The notes under the pieces were generated by a model, which saw only the letters and a list, made by a program, of their open reading frames with translations, was not told the origin of the DNA and made no database searches. From assembly GCA_002371025.1 (NCBI GenBank), contig DFFQ01000029.1, positions 1 through 16,779 of the forward strand: DNA of 16,779 nucleotides, read 5' to 3'. Source of the stretch: Lachnospiraceae bacterium UBA3772. GTDB taxonomy: Bacteria > Bacillota > Clostridia > Lachnospirales > Lachnospiraceae. This document shows, in pieces, positions 1 to 7,538 of this stretch; within the stretch, counting starts at the first letter, position 1; every line of letters begins with the position of its first letter. The position numbers and the translations under genes are program-made.

Positions 1-31
1 GACATGAAAGTCATATATAAAGCGTTCTTAA

Positions 32-131
32 CCAGCCAAAATATAATAAAAGACATGAAAGAATCCCTCCAAAGGGCATGTTTTAGCCCGCTGGAGGGAT
101 TGCTTGAATGTCTTTATATTTTGGCGTCCGG
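32..131. repeat. 100-bp palindromic element, copy 1
   Basis: The two arms (32-71 and 92-131) are imperfect inverted repeats of about 40 nt. Each starts with a CCAAAATATAA-containing end and runs into a CCCTCCA/TGGAGGG core. The centre holds a nested GGGC (74-77) / GCCC (86-89) stem around an AT-rich loop. A second copy lies at 16063-16164 in the opposite orientation. The element sits 62 bp past the stop codon of the ABC ATPase. It could be a REP/MITE-like mobile palindrome, a structured 3' RNA or a bidirectional terminator. It has no open frame. The existence of the repeat is certain; its role is not known. Confidence 0.85.
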
Positions 132-193
132 TTGTCTTATATATTTTTGCTGACTTATATCTTTTTTTCTTGCTGCCCCAACACTTACCTGAT

Positions 194-856
194 TTAATCT
201 ACAAGTTTTCCGTCTTTTAATCTTATTATTCTTTCGCAGTATGATGCCACATGCTCGTCATGGGTTACTATTATTATGGTCTTTCCTTCTTTATTCAACT
301 TTGTAAAGATTTCCATAATATTTTCTCCGTTAGCTGAATCTAGGGCACCTGTTGGCTCATCTGCAAGTATCAGTGGAACATCTGCAGCTATTGCTCTTGC
401 CACTGCACATCTTTGTTTCTCCCCACCAGATAGTTTCGCAGGCCTTTTATTTTTAAGCTTCTCTATTCCAAGAGAAGTAAGAACTTCCATAGCCTTCCTT
501 CTTCTCTCTTTTTTAGGAACATTTCTTATTAAGAGCGGCAGTTCAACATTTTCAAGAACTGTATATTTATCCATAAGAGCAAACTGCTGAAATACAAATG
601 CTACATGCTCTTTTCTAAATTTATTAAGCTTAGAAGTATTAAGGGCACTCACTTCAATATCATTATATTTATAGCTGCCTTTTGTTGCTGTATCCATGGC
701 TCCGATTATATTAAGAAGTGTACTCTTTCCGGAGCCGGAAGGTCCCATAAGAGCAGTCATACTGCCTTCTTCTATTTCTAAATTAATACCATCCAAAGCA
801 ATGCATTCAGCTTCTTTTTTATTATAAATCTTTATAATGTTTTCTAATTTGATCAT
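194..856 (-). CDS. ABC transporter ATP-binding protein (MacB/lactococcin-972-type), copy 1
   Basis: This 220-residue cytoplasmic ATPase would power the FtsX-like permease encoded just upstream. Visible motifs are Walker A GPSGSGKST (about residues 38-46), Q-loop FVFQQ, ABC signature LSGGEKQR, Walker B LILADEPTGALD and switch His in IVTHDEH. The FQQFALMDKYTVLENVELPL stretch and its length are typical of the MacB/LolD/bacteriocin-export class. The ATG at 856 lies 3 bp after the permease stop and is preceded by GGGGAG, so the two are coupled. A second copy at 16217-16779 differs at only 4 of 184 residues. Similarity between the copies ends at the stop codon. The family call is secure; the transported substrate (a peptide, by context) is inferred. 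Confidence 0.95.
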   Translation of the reverse strand: MIKLENIIKIYNKKEAECIALDGINLEIEEGSMTALMGPSGSGKSTLLNIIGAMDTATKGSYKYNDIEVSALNTSKLNKFRKEHVAFVFQQFALMDKYTVLENVELPLLIRNVPKKERRRKAMEVLTSLGIEKLKNKRPAKLSGGEKQRCAVARAIAADVPLILADEPTGALDSANGENIMEIFTKLNKEGKTIIIVTHDEHVASYCERIIRLKDGKLVD

Positions 857-859
857 ACC

Positions 860-3274
860 TTACTCTCCCCTCAGACCTTCTGCTGGCTTAAGCTTTCTAA
901 TCCTTAAAAGCGCTACATAAGAAATCACTAATAGCATTATTATCAATATCGAATTCAAACATATATATTTATAAATATTAACTATCACACTTTCTTTAAA
1001 ATAATAAATATATGTTATTTGAAATATCACCACAAGAGGGATGCTTGCCAACAGATGTTTTAATAGCTTCAATAATGTTTTTCCATAGATCATCCACTCA
1101 CTCATTCCCCATGTTTTTTTAATCATCAGTTCATTTCGTCTTCTAATTATCCAAACACTGATAACAGTCAACGAATTTATAAATGAAAAAATAATCATTA
1201 TCCCAGCTATTGATCCATATATAATAAAAGCTTTATCCACGTGTTTATTATTTGATACATTTAAAATCAAATTGTTTCTTTGCGCAATTTTATCCAACAA
1301 TGCAATCACCGTACTGATGTCACCATTTGATTCCAGACATATTCCCATTCCATTTGACATAATATCATTTGTAAATTCTTTTACATAATAATTTTTTTCA
1401 TTGTTATTTAAATTATTCCATGGAACAACAATTCTATAGTCCGTATGCTGAATATCCATATCTTTATATATTCCCTTTACAAGATATTTCATACCATCAA
1501 ACAGAATATATTTTTTCCCTGACTGAGTTATAATATTACTTTCCATTTCCTTTGATACATAAACACCCGGATATTTTTTTCTAGTATCATAAAATTTCTC
1601 AATGTCATTTGTGTACCCATCAGAAAAATCAAATATTAATTTTATATATGAAACACCATCGTCGAGAACTGAGCTCTTATAGATATATTTTCTTGAAATA
1701 TTTGCTTGATTAATACCATTAATAAAATACCAAACATCTTCTTTTTTTACCCAATCTTCTTCACCACACCTTGCAATCCCATTTTCATCCCAAAAATAAT
1801 TATATTCAAGTTTTCCTTTTATACTATTGCTATATTTATTTTCTCTTTTTTCTTTTTGTATATAACGTCCAACAACATCCGAAAAGTTATATATAGCGAA
1901 AATACTCAATGCCAATGTACATATCAACAACAAAGAGCTAATCTCATCTCTAAGATATTTGCTGAGAAAATGTTCATACTCAACTTCTTTATATAAATCT
2001 ACAGGTTTATATCTATATAACCATATTATTGGCAAAATATTTCCTAAGATCAAAACTCCTAATATTGTAAATAAAGATTCTCCTAATACATATTTTTTAT
2101 AAATTAAAAGTGCTAATTTATATAATTCAGCATTTTCAATATTATAGAAACACTTATATATTAGTATGATAAACATTCCTATACCTACAGATGAACTTAT
2201 TATATATTTAATAAGAACTTCAATAAATTGGATAAATACCATTTCGCGTATCGAAAGTCCATTAGCTAATAATATTCCATATGTTTTTTTATTATTTATA
2301 ATACAAATTAATTCAAAACAAAAAATAAGTGAAATTGAAACAACTGCTATTAAAAAAAACAGTTTCAGGGAATTATCTCCTGATTTGTTTTGTCTCATTT
2401 CAGTTCTTAATATTACATCATCTAATCTCTCTGAATATAAACCAAATTTATCATAAATATCAGTTATTATATCCTCAATAGAATATCCTTCATTTACGCA
2501 AAACAACATATCCCCGCCAGATTCCCCTGGGTTTCCTATGAACAGAGTATATGTATCTAAATTAATCATACTAAGCTCAGCATATTCCCCTTCCGCTAGA
2601 TTTAATCTTGAATCTTCTGGTATTTTTGAATGAGCCTCTATATGTCCTAAAACCTCACATATAATTATATAATCTTCCTCATCGCTGATTATTTGCGTTC
2701 CTACTGGTATATCATTATAATCATTTCCCAAATAGACTCCATACCACAAAGGCATATCATATTCATGTATTTTTCCCCTTGAATCTACATATTGCCCATG
2801 ATACATGCTTTCTTTCTGTTTTTTTTCTATTTCTTCATATGCCCAAACTCGTCCATCAGATAATCTAATATTAAATAACTTAAACATTTCTGGTTGAACT
2901 GTCTTTACGTTAGCATACTCAATTCCTGCAGTATTATTAGTATTCCCATATTTACTCTGCATTTCTATTATTGAATCCGGATAATATTCGCAGTCAATTT
3001 TACTCACACCATTTATTTCATTTCTTTTCAAAAAATAATTATATAATTCTTTATAATTCTTACCATCTTTGCTTTGTACTCTTACAATTCTATCTAATGT
3101 TCCTCCAAAAGCTTCTTCCAATTGAACTCTATAATTTTTCTTAAACTCTTTAATCAATAAGCCATATGAAAAGAGGCAATAAGAAAGAACCAAAAGAATA
3201 ACTTCAAAACAAAAACGTCTCTTATTACTTAATATATGGTCTAATACAATTATCATTTTATTCTTCAGTTTCAT
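860..3274 (-). CDS. FtsX-like ABC permease, two-repeat type (bacteriocin-associated)
   Basis: An 804-residue integral membrane protein with the double FtsX layout. TM1 (about 20-40) is followed by a large extracellular domain (41-302), then three TMs (303-326, 345-373, 399-421). A fifth TM (445-468) leads to a second extracellular domain (469-681) and three last TMs (682-708, 738-758, 770-791). FtsX-type marks are GILLANGLS after the second TM, RRRNELMIKKTWGMS in the second half, and a C-terminal KLKPAEGLRGE. The size and linkage to a small secreted protein and a MacB-like ATPase fit the putative immunity/transport proteins of lactococcin-972-type modules. The start at 3274 has AGAGAGG upstream. 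The gene is visibly more AT-rich than the central operon, which may reflect transfer. It could instead export or sense other peptides or lipids. Confidence 0.88.
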   Translation of the reverse strand: MKLKNKMIIVLDHILSNKRRFCFEVILLVLSYCLFSYGLLIKEFKKNYRVQLEEAFGGTLDRIVRVQSKDGKNYKELYNYFLKRNEINGVSKIDCEYYPDSIIEMQSKYGNTNNTAGIEYANVKTVQPEMFKLFNIRLSDGRVWAYEEIEKKQKESMYHGQYVDSRGKIHEYDMPLWYGVYLGNDYNDIPVGTQIISDEEDYIIICEVLGHIEAHSKIPEDSRLNLAEGEYAELSMINLDTYTLFIGNPGESGGDMLFCVNEGYSIEDIITDIYDKFGLYSERLDDVILRTEMRQNKSGDNSLKLFFLIAVVSISLIFCFELICIINNKKTYGILLANGLSIREMVFIQFIEVLIKYIISSSVGIGMFIILIYKCFYNIENAELYKLALLIYKKYVLGESLFTILGVLILGNILPIIWLYRYKPVDLYKEVEYEHFLSKYLRDEISSLLLICTLALSIFAIYNFSDVVGRYIQKEKRENKYSNSIKGKLEYNYFWDENGIARCGEEDWVKKEDVWYFINGINQANISRKYIYKSSVLDDGVSYIKLIFDFSDGYTNDIEKFYDTRKKYPGVYVSKEMESNIITQSGKKYILFDGMKYLVKGIYKDMDIQHTDYRIVVPWNNLNNNEKNYYVKEFTNDIMSNGMGICLESNGDISTVIALLDKIAQRNNLILNVSNNKHVDKAFIIYGSIAGIMIIFSFINSLTVISVWIIRRRNELMIKKTWGMSEWMIYGKTLLKLLKHLLASIPLVVIFQITYIYYFKESVIVNIYKYICLNSILIIMLLVISYVALLRIRKLKPAEGLRGE

Positions 3275-3299
3275 ATTATTGCCTCTCTATAATAATTAA

Positions 3300-3689
3300 T
3301 TAGTCTTTATAAGCCCTTACCATAAGTTTTTCATGGTAAGTTCCTTCTGAAATTTCAGTTGTAATAGATTCAACTGAGCCTTTATAATACTTAATTGTAT
3401 ATGGATATCCTCCCTGTTTTTCTCCGTTTGTCGTATCATCAAAAAAATTTTTATCATTACCATCATCATCTGTTGCATACATCTTTACTACTGGAGAGTT
3501 AACTATCCCTTTAATACACGCAGTTCCAGCTCCATTCTTTCCATACAACTGAGCCATAGCAACAGCATTTGTACCTGAAGCTCCAAAATTCCGATAGGTC
3601 TTTGTATTTGTTGCTGCCTTTACAATTAAACCATTAAAGCCTATAATTCCAAACAAAACAAAAACAAGTAACATTCTCTTAAGTTTCAT
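3300..3689 (-). CDS. Small secreted protein, candidate bacteriocin-like peptide
   Basis: A 129-residue protein that I do not recognise. Residues 1-25 form a clear signal peptide: basic MKLKRM, a hydrophobic core of about 18 residues, then VKA followed by ATNTK as the probable cleavage point. The mature part (about 104 residues) is rich in Gly, Thr, Asp and Tyr. It has a single cysteine (Cys58), so no internal disulphide, and an acidic DDDGND patch. AGAGGTGA precedes the ATG by a good distance. It is the first gene of a unit with the FtsX permease (25 bp downstream) and the ABC ATPase. By that context it may be the substrate or a binding partner of the transporter, as in lactococcin-972-type loci. 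I see no match to lactococcin 972 itself. Confidence 0.8.
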   Translation of the reverse strand: MKLKRMLLVFVLFGIIGFNGLIVKAATNTKTYRNFGASGTNAVAMAQLYGKNGAGTACIKGIVNSPVVKMYATDDDGNDKNFFDDTTNGEKQGGYPYTIKYYKGSVESITTEISEGTYHEKLMVRAYKD

Positions 3690-3723
3690 AAATCACCTCT
3701 CTTTTCTATTAATTTCTTTACAC

Positions 3724-3966
3724 CTAATTAGAAAAGCGGTACACTTTAAGCCATAGTACTTTTCTAATTAAGTGCTTAATTTGGTATCTGAGCTCTTGGT
3801 ATTTCGCGACATACTTAGGGCTCTTTTTATATAAACCGGAAAATACCGGATTTATATACATATTATTATATTGTTTTTTATACTCTAATCTTTGTAGATC
3901 AGATATCATCGTTTTTTTATGGAAAAAAATATCTAAGAATAAGATATATGAATTTCCCCTCATCAC
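3724..3966 (-). CDS. Doubtful small ORF in the leader (hypothetical, possibly a gene remnant)
   Basis: An 80-codon frame rich in Lys, Tyr and Arg (for example KYQELRYQIKHLIRK) with no signal peptide, membrane segment or family I recognise. None of its ATG codons has a convincing ribosome site: the first (3966) is only about 10 nt past the expected transcription start, and an internal ATG (MISDLQ) is preceded by an A-run. Two hairpins, at 3725-3770 and 3828-3858, lie inside it. It may be a decayed gene end or simply an open stretch in a structured leader. It is listed because it fills the gap between a strong promoter and the secreted-peptide gene. Confidence 0.25.
   Translation of the reverse strand: MMRGNSYILFLDIFFHKKTMISDLQRLEYKKQYNNMYINPVFSGLYKKSPKYVAKYQELRYQIKHLIRKVLWLKVYRFSN
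3725..3770 (-). repeat. 12-bp perfect inverted repeat in the leader of the secreted-peptide gene
   Basis: TAATTAGAAAAG (3725-3736) and CTTTTCTAATTA (3759-3770) are exact inverted copies with a 22-nt spacer, ending 36 bp before the ATG of the secreted protein. On the minus strand it would form an RNA stem that is not followed by a T-run, so it is not an obvious terminator. It could be an operator or a leader-RNA structure. It overlaps the last codons of a doubtful small frame. Confidence 0.55.
3828..3858 (-). repeat. Hairpin in the leader of the secreted-peptide unit
   Basis: TATATAAACCGG (3828-3839) pairs with CCGG-A-TTTATATA (3846-3858), with one bulged A and a six-base AAAATA loop (3840-3845). 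It is transcribed from the promoter at 3983-4011 if that promoter is used. There is no following T-run. Confidence 0.4.
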
Positions 3967-3982
3967 ATTTAATACAATTTGA

Positions 3983-4011
3983 AGTATATTCCCAAAGAGA
4001 GCTTATGTCAA
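3983..4011 (-). promoter_or_regulatory. Sigma-A-type promoter for the secreted-peptide/ABC unit
   Basis: On the minus strand, TTGACA (4011-4006, full match) is followed after exactly 17 nt by TATACT (3988-3983, five of six). This is the closest match to the consensus promoter that I found in the window. The expected start is near 3976, which leaves a leader of about 290 nt before the secreted-peptide ATG at 3689. Confidence 0.65.
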
Positions 4012-4337
4012 GATATTATTTGACAATTTTGATTTTTGACGCAAAATTGCCCCTCCCCTAGACACAATTCAAAAAAACACCATAGGCGAACAAACGTCAA
4101 AATAAATAAGGCGTGAACGCACCCCCTCAACGGTAAAATATGTGCCTTGTCTTTCTGCATATAAATCATCGATATTTTATGCAGTATCGCTTTGACTTTC
4201 TGCATAAAAAGCACTAAATTTATATGCAGAAAGGAGTTAATAACATTGCTCCTATAAATCATAATAAACAGGAAATTGCCGGATATAGATATTAAAAATT
4301 AATAGATAATTGGTGCCAAAATCCAATAAACAAACGC
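4012..4337. other. AT-rich intergenic stretch without a convincing gene
   Basis: It lies between the promoter of the peptide unit and the terminator of the central operon. An 84-codon minus-strand frame (4008-4262) has no good ribosome site or recognisable motif and runs through the repeats, so I do not call it. The stretch holds an 8-bp inverted repeat CAATTTTG/CAAAATTG (4024-4031/4042-4049) and the repeat cluster at 4149-4233. I see no tRNA or known RNA. Confidence 0.5.
4149..4233. repeat. Cluster of direct and inverted TTTCTGCATA repeats
   Basis: CTTTCTGCATATAAAT (4151-4166) has an exact 16-bp inverted partner at 4218-4233. The same right arm can instead pair over 11 bp with CTTTCTGCATA at 4196-4206, which is also a direct repeat of the first copy. 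A CGATA/TATCG pair (4170-4174/4185-4189) lies between them. The arrangement allows two mutually exclusive stems. No T-run or gene start is adjacent. Possible roles are operator sites, a small RNA or a miniature mobile-element remnant. Confidence 0.75.
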
Positions 4338-4398
4338 AAAAAAAATAAGTGCAGAGATATGTTTCTTAACGAATAAGCGAAGAAACATATCTCTGCAC
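4338..4398 (-). terminator. Rho-independent terminator of the seven-gene central operon
   Basis: A perfect 19-bp stem (4349-4367 / 4380-4398) has a 12-nt loop. On the minus strand it is followed by TTATTTTTTTT. It begins 6 bp past the stop of the ArsB-like permease, the last gene of the run that starts at MoxR. Confidence 0.9.
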
Positions 4399-4403
4399 AT
4401 TTC

Positions 4404-5684
4404 TTAGAAGTTCAGCACAAACCAAACGTATACATATCCTCCAATTACCGCTGCCAGGGTAAATGGAAGTCCTATCTTCATGAAGTCTTTGAATTTAACT
4501 TCATATCCCTCTTTACGGAGAAGTCCTGTTCCGGCAATATTTGCAGAAGCTCCAACAGGAGTGATATTTCCTCCGAGGGTAGCTCCTATAAGAAGTCCGA
4601 AAAGAAGTGTATATGGCTTATAACCCATCTGCTGTGTAACACCAACCACTACCGGGATCATTGTTGCAACGTATGGGATATTATCTACAAATGCAGATAC
4701 AAGAACTGATCCCCAAACAATAATAGAATATAAGAGGAAATAATTATTTCCGCCTACTTCAACTATAAAGTTTGCAATATCTTTAATGATGCCCTGATTT
4801 GTGATACCACCGATTACTGTAAAGAGACCTGCAAGAAGGAAGATTGTTGCATAATCCACATTCTTTAAATTCTCTATCATTGTCTCTTTGTCTTTTGTCT
4901 TAATATATTCAGCTACGATGCAGCCAATTCCCCATACAAGACAGATGATACCATTTGTTGTCTCTGGCTTGTTTGGTATAAATGATGCCGCAATAAGGAA
5001 AATGATATGTCCTGCCATTGCGATAGTAGGAATATAGTCTTTTATTACTGTCTTTTCATCACTGCTTACTGGCTCCTTCATCTTTCTAAATAGAATAAGC
5101 ATGATAGGAATTGTGAGAAGTGCACCGAATTCTACAGCAAAGAACATTCCTGGTCTTCCGTGGAACCAGAAGAAATCCATAAAATCCATATCAGCTGCAT
5201 TTTTAGCTGCAAGCATAATAGATGTTGTGTCACCTACAAGAGTTGCGGCTCCCTGAAGATTTGATGATACCGAAATTGATATGATCATTGGAACCGGCGA
5301 TATTTTTAGTTTCTTACAGATGGCAAGTCCAACAGGTGCTATCATATATACTGTTGCCACGTTATCGATGAAAGCTGATACAATACCTGCAAAAAGTGAC
5401 ATGATGATGGTTACCATCATTACATTTGGCGAGATATTGAGAAGCTTATCTGCAATAAGGTTTGGCATTTTAGACTGAATGAAATAGTCTACTATTACAA
5501 CAGTACCAAATATCATCATCAAAATGTTCCAATCGATTACTCCCACAAGATTCTTCCATGGAAGAATTCCTGTTATAAGGAATACCAACGCTGTTCCGCA
5601 GGCAACGAAAGGTCTGTATTTTGATTTTAGTGATATCATAAGTACGTACATAAGTACGAATAAAACTATGGCTAATGTTTTCAC
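4404..5684 (-). CDS. ArsB/NhaD-type ion permease (SLC13/ion transporter superfamily)
   Basis: A 426-residue polytopic membrane protein (about 10-11 helices) with the internal two-fold repeat of the ion transporter superfamily. FIDNVAT (105-111) is matched in the second half by FVDNIPYVAT (332-341), and GAATLVGD (145-152) by GGNITPVGASAN (371-382). These are the hairpin/unwound-helix regions that bind Na+ and anion in the family. The substrate (Na+/H+ exchange, arsenite or a carboxylate) cannot be read from sequence. The start codon is GTG (5684), set by AAGGAG nine bases upstream. It follows the lipoprotein gene by only 31 bp with no terminator between, so it probably belongs to the MoxR/VWA operon. 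That partner is unusual. Confidence 0.9.
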   Translation of the reverse strand: MKTLAIVLFVLMYVLMISLKSKYRPFVACGTALVFLITGILPWKNLVGVIDWNILMMIFGTVVIVDYFIQSKMPNLIADKLLNISPNVMMVTIIMSLFAGIVSAFIDNVATVYMIAPVGLAICKKLKISPVPMIISISVSSNLQGAATLVGDTTSIMLAAKNAADMDFMDFFWFHGRPGMFFAVEFGALLTIPIMLILFRKMKEPVSSDEKTVIKDYIPTIAMAGHIIFLIAASFIPNKPETTNGIICLVWGIGCIVAEYIKTKDKETMIENLKNVDYATIFLLAGLFTVIGGITNQGIIKDIANFIVEVGGNNYFLLYSIIVWGSVLVSAFVDNIPYVATMIPVVVGVTQQMGYKPYTLLFGLLIGATLGGNITPVGASANIAGTGLLRKEGYEVKFKDFMKIGLPFTLAAVIGGYVYVWFVLNF

Positions 5685-5715
5685 AACTATTATGCTCCTT
5701 AAGTAAAGTATTTAA

Positions 5716-6714
5716 TTACTGCTGACTCTTCCCATCTAACTGATTAAGAATATCCGAAGCCTTGATTATATAAAACTCTGACTGATCATGCTTATTTCCC
5801 CATGCATCTGTAAATACATCTGCGTAAAGATCAGGTGTTGATATAAGATTTCCATATCTGTCCATACACTTGGTTCTTTCATCAGTAATATCTTTCTTGA
5901 TCTTAAAAGCAAGTCCATCATAGTCTGCAGGCACCCTGCACTTAATCTCAGCTATTGTTGAACATTCCGCAGTAACTTTATTATTAGAAATGTCCCATCC
6001 GCCAAAACTATTATTCTTCTCATCTTCGCTTACAAAAATTCTATACACACGGTTCTTCCAGGTAATATCAGATTCTATGGAACCTGAATCTGTAGCTTCA
6101 CCCTGACTCATAGAATTTGATTCATCAGTATCTCCACTGTGATTAAGAAAACTTGTTCCTGTGTACATATCAAAAGGCTGAGGATTTACTTCCTGGAAAT
6201 AGAACTTACTTATAGCATTTCTATCTTTATAGGTGTAACTTATGGTTCCTTCCCACTCTGCCTTTATTGTGATATCCACATATCCGCCTGATCTAAGCTT
6301 CATTTCCCCACCAACAGGCTCAACATGTGCTTCTACGATTTTTACCTTTGATGTGATATCAGGATCGTAGCTGTAATCATTATCCAATGGATCTTCTGTT
6401 GAACTAAGCACCGGCTGGAAATATGATCTTACTTCCATTTCCAGATCAGTGGTGTATTCAATACCTTTCCATTCATCATATCTCTTTCCATCAGGCGGAG
6501 TATCAGGTGCAGTAAGAACAGCTCCTTTAAAATCATCAGTATCTGTATCTTTTCCTGCATCCTTATATGCATCATCACCTGGGCCTACATTTACTTTATA
6601 GTCTTCATCTTTTTTAGTTTTTTTATCTCCAACTACGCAACCTGTAAATGCAAGCGACATGGCAAGAACAAGTGAAATTGAAGTAATTCTTTTTATTATT
6701 TTATTCTTTACCAT
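5716..6714 (-). CDS. Predicted lipoprotein of the MoxR/VWA operon
   Basis: A 332-residue protein with a lipoprotein signal: basic MVKNKIIKR, a hydrophobic core and FTGC with the lipidated cysteine at residue 26. A Lys/Asp-rich linker (about 30-65) follows. The rest is soluble and probably beta-rich (many alternating hydrophobic and polar residues, for example GYVDITIKAEWEGTISY), exposed outside the membrane. I recognise no family. The ATG at 6714 overlaps the end of the TPR gene by 7 bp, so it is translationally coupled. By position it is likely an extracellular part of the membrane complex built by the neighbouring VWA and TPR proteins. Confidence 0.85.
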   Translation of the reverse strand: MVKNKIIKRITSISLVLAMSLAFTGCVVGDKKTKKDEDYKVNVGPGDDAYKDAGKDTDTDDFKGAVLTAPDTPPDGKRYDEWKGIEYTTDLEMEVRSYFQPVLSSTEDPLDNDYSYDPDITSKVKIVEAHVEPVGGEMKLRSGGYVDITIKAEWEGTISYTYKDRNAISKFYFQEVNPQPFDMYTGTSFLNHSGDTDESNSMSQGEATDSGSIESDITWKNRVYRIFVSEDEKNNSFGGWDISNNKVTAECSTIAEIKCRVPADYDGLAFKIKKDITDERTKCMDRYGNLISTPDLYADVFTDAWGNKHDQSEFYIIKASDILNQLDGKSQQ

Positions 6715-7538
6715 TGTGTTCCATCTCCAAAACCGGATATCTCACCACCGTCGATGTATCTATAGTCTGAATCATCATCCGAAGTACGTCCTGATTTAAG
6801 ATCATCTTCCTGTTTTTCAAGCTTATCCTTTAAATCATCCTGCTTCTTCTTACCATATTTACCATCTTCGCCGTATTCATCCTTATCCTTCTGGTCATTG
6901 CCTTTATCTTTATCCTTGTCCTTATCGGCATCTCCGCCGCTGGCTTTGTCTTTATCTTTATCAGCATCTCCACCGCTGTTCTTATCCTTATCTGGATCAT
7001 CTGGCGGATCCTGCTGGGATGCTTCTAATTCCATGATCTTTGCATCGATATCATGCTTTAACTTTTCAGCATTCTTTGAATGACCATCCTCTGTCATAAC
7101 ACCTTCTGATGCACATCCTTTTTCAGTAAGAACATTACGAGCTTTTTTAAGCTGGTCAATGGCAATCTGAACAGAATTAGCATCTTTCTTATCAATCTCA
7201 TTAAATTTAATCTTATGACACATTGCAAGAGCAAGATTTATCCTGATCTTACATTCATCTTCTTCAGTTGGATTAAGCTTAAGAGCCTTATTATAGTATC
7301 TTATGGCACTGTCATAATCAGCCTTCTTATATTTAACATTTCCCAGATTATAAGGAGCAATGTAATTCTCTCCTAATGGCATGTACTGAAGAGATGCTTC
7401 TGGCATTTCTCTATAGGATCTGTTGCCATAATCATTAAGAAAAGCTTTATTGATAAGAAGTCTCACCAATAAAACAAGTACAAAGACAACTACCAAAATA
7501 CTAAGGACTCTCATGACTTTTATCATAGTATCTTTCAT
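6708..7538 (-). CDS. Membrane-anchored TPR protein with a Lys/Asp repeat tail (BatC-like)
   Basis: 276 residues from the ATG at 7538. This start is preferred over the ATG at 7574 because AAAGGAGG lies six bases upstream and the codon forms an ATGA overlap with the stop of the VWA gene. One TM helix (about 11-28) precedes a TPR-type repeat (about 62-92: YNLGNVKYKKADYDSAIRYY, then NKALKLNP). The C-terminal third (about 176-255) is low-complexity, with repeated SGGDADKDKDK units and a charged helix. TPR proteins of this size accompany VWA proteins in Bat operons, where they are thought to act in protein-protein scaffolding. The exact role is unknown. Confidence 0.85.
   Translation of the reverse strand: MKDTMIKVMRVLSILVVVFVLVLLVRLLINKAFLNDYGNRSYREMPEASLQYMPLGENYIAPYNLGNVKYKKADYDSAIRYYNKALKLNPTEEDECKIRINLALAMCHKIKFNEIDKKDANSVQIAIDQLKKARNVLTEKGCASEGVMTEDGHSKNAEKLKHDIDAKIMELEASQQDPPDDPDKDKNSGGDADKDKDKASGGDADKDKDKDKGNDQKDKDEYGEDGKYGKKKQDDLKDKLEKQEDDLKSGRTSDDDSDYRYIDGGEISGFGDGTQW

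Noticed and set aside
276..590. Plus-strand frame of 104 codons opposite the ABC ATPase, repeated at 16299-16613.
   Set aside because: It is the antisense of a conserved ATPase. Its presence in both copies follows from the gene duplication, and it has no ribosome site.
4008..4262. Minus-strand frame of 84 codons.
   Set aside because: No convincing ribosome site or recognisable motif. Its internal peptide repeat (MQK.KA) is only the DNA direct repeat at 4149-4211 read in frame.
6900..6990. Short regular repeats considered as a CRISPR array.
   Set aside because: They have no spacers of even length and are in-frame codon repeats within a gene.
6898..7083. Plus-strand frame rich in Ser-Leu repeats.
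   Set aside because: It is the complement of the Lys/Asp repeat tail of the TPR gene.
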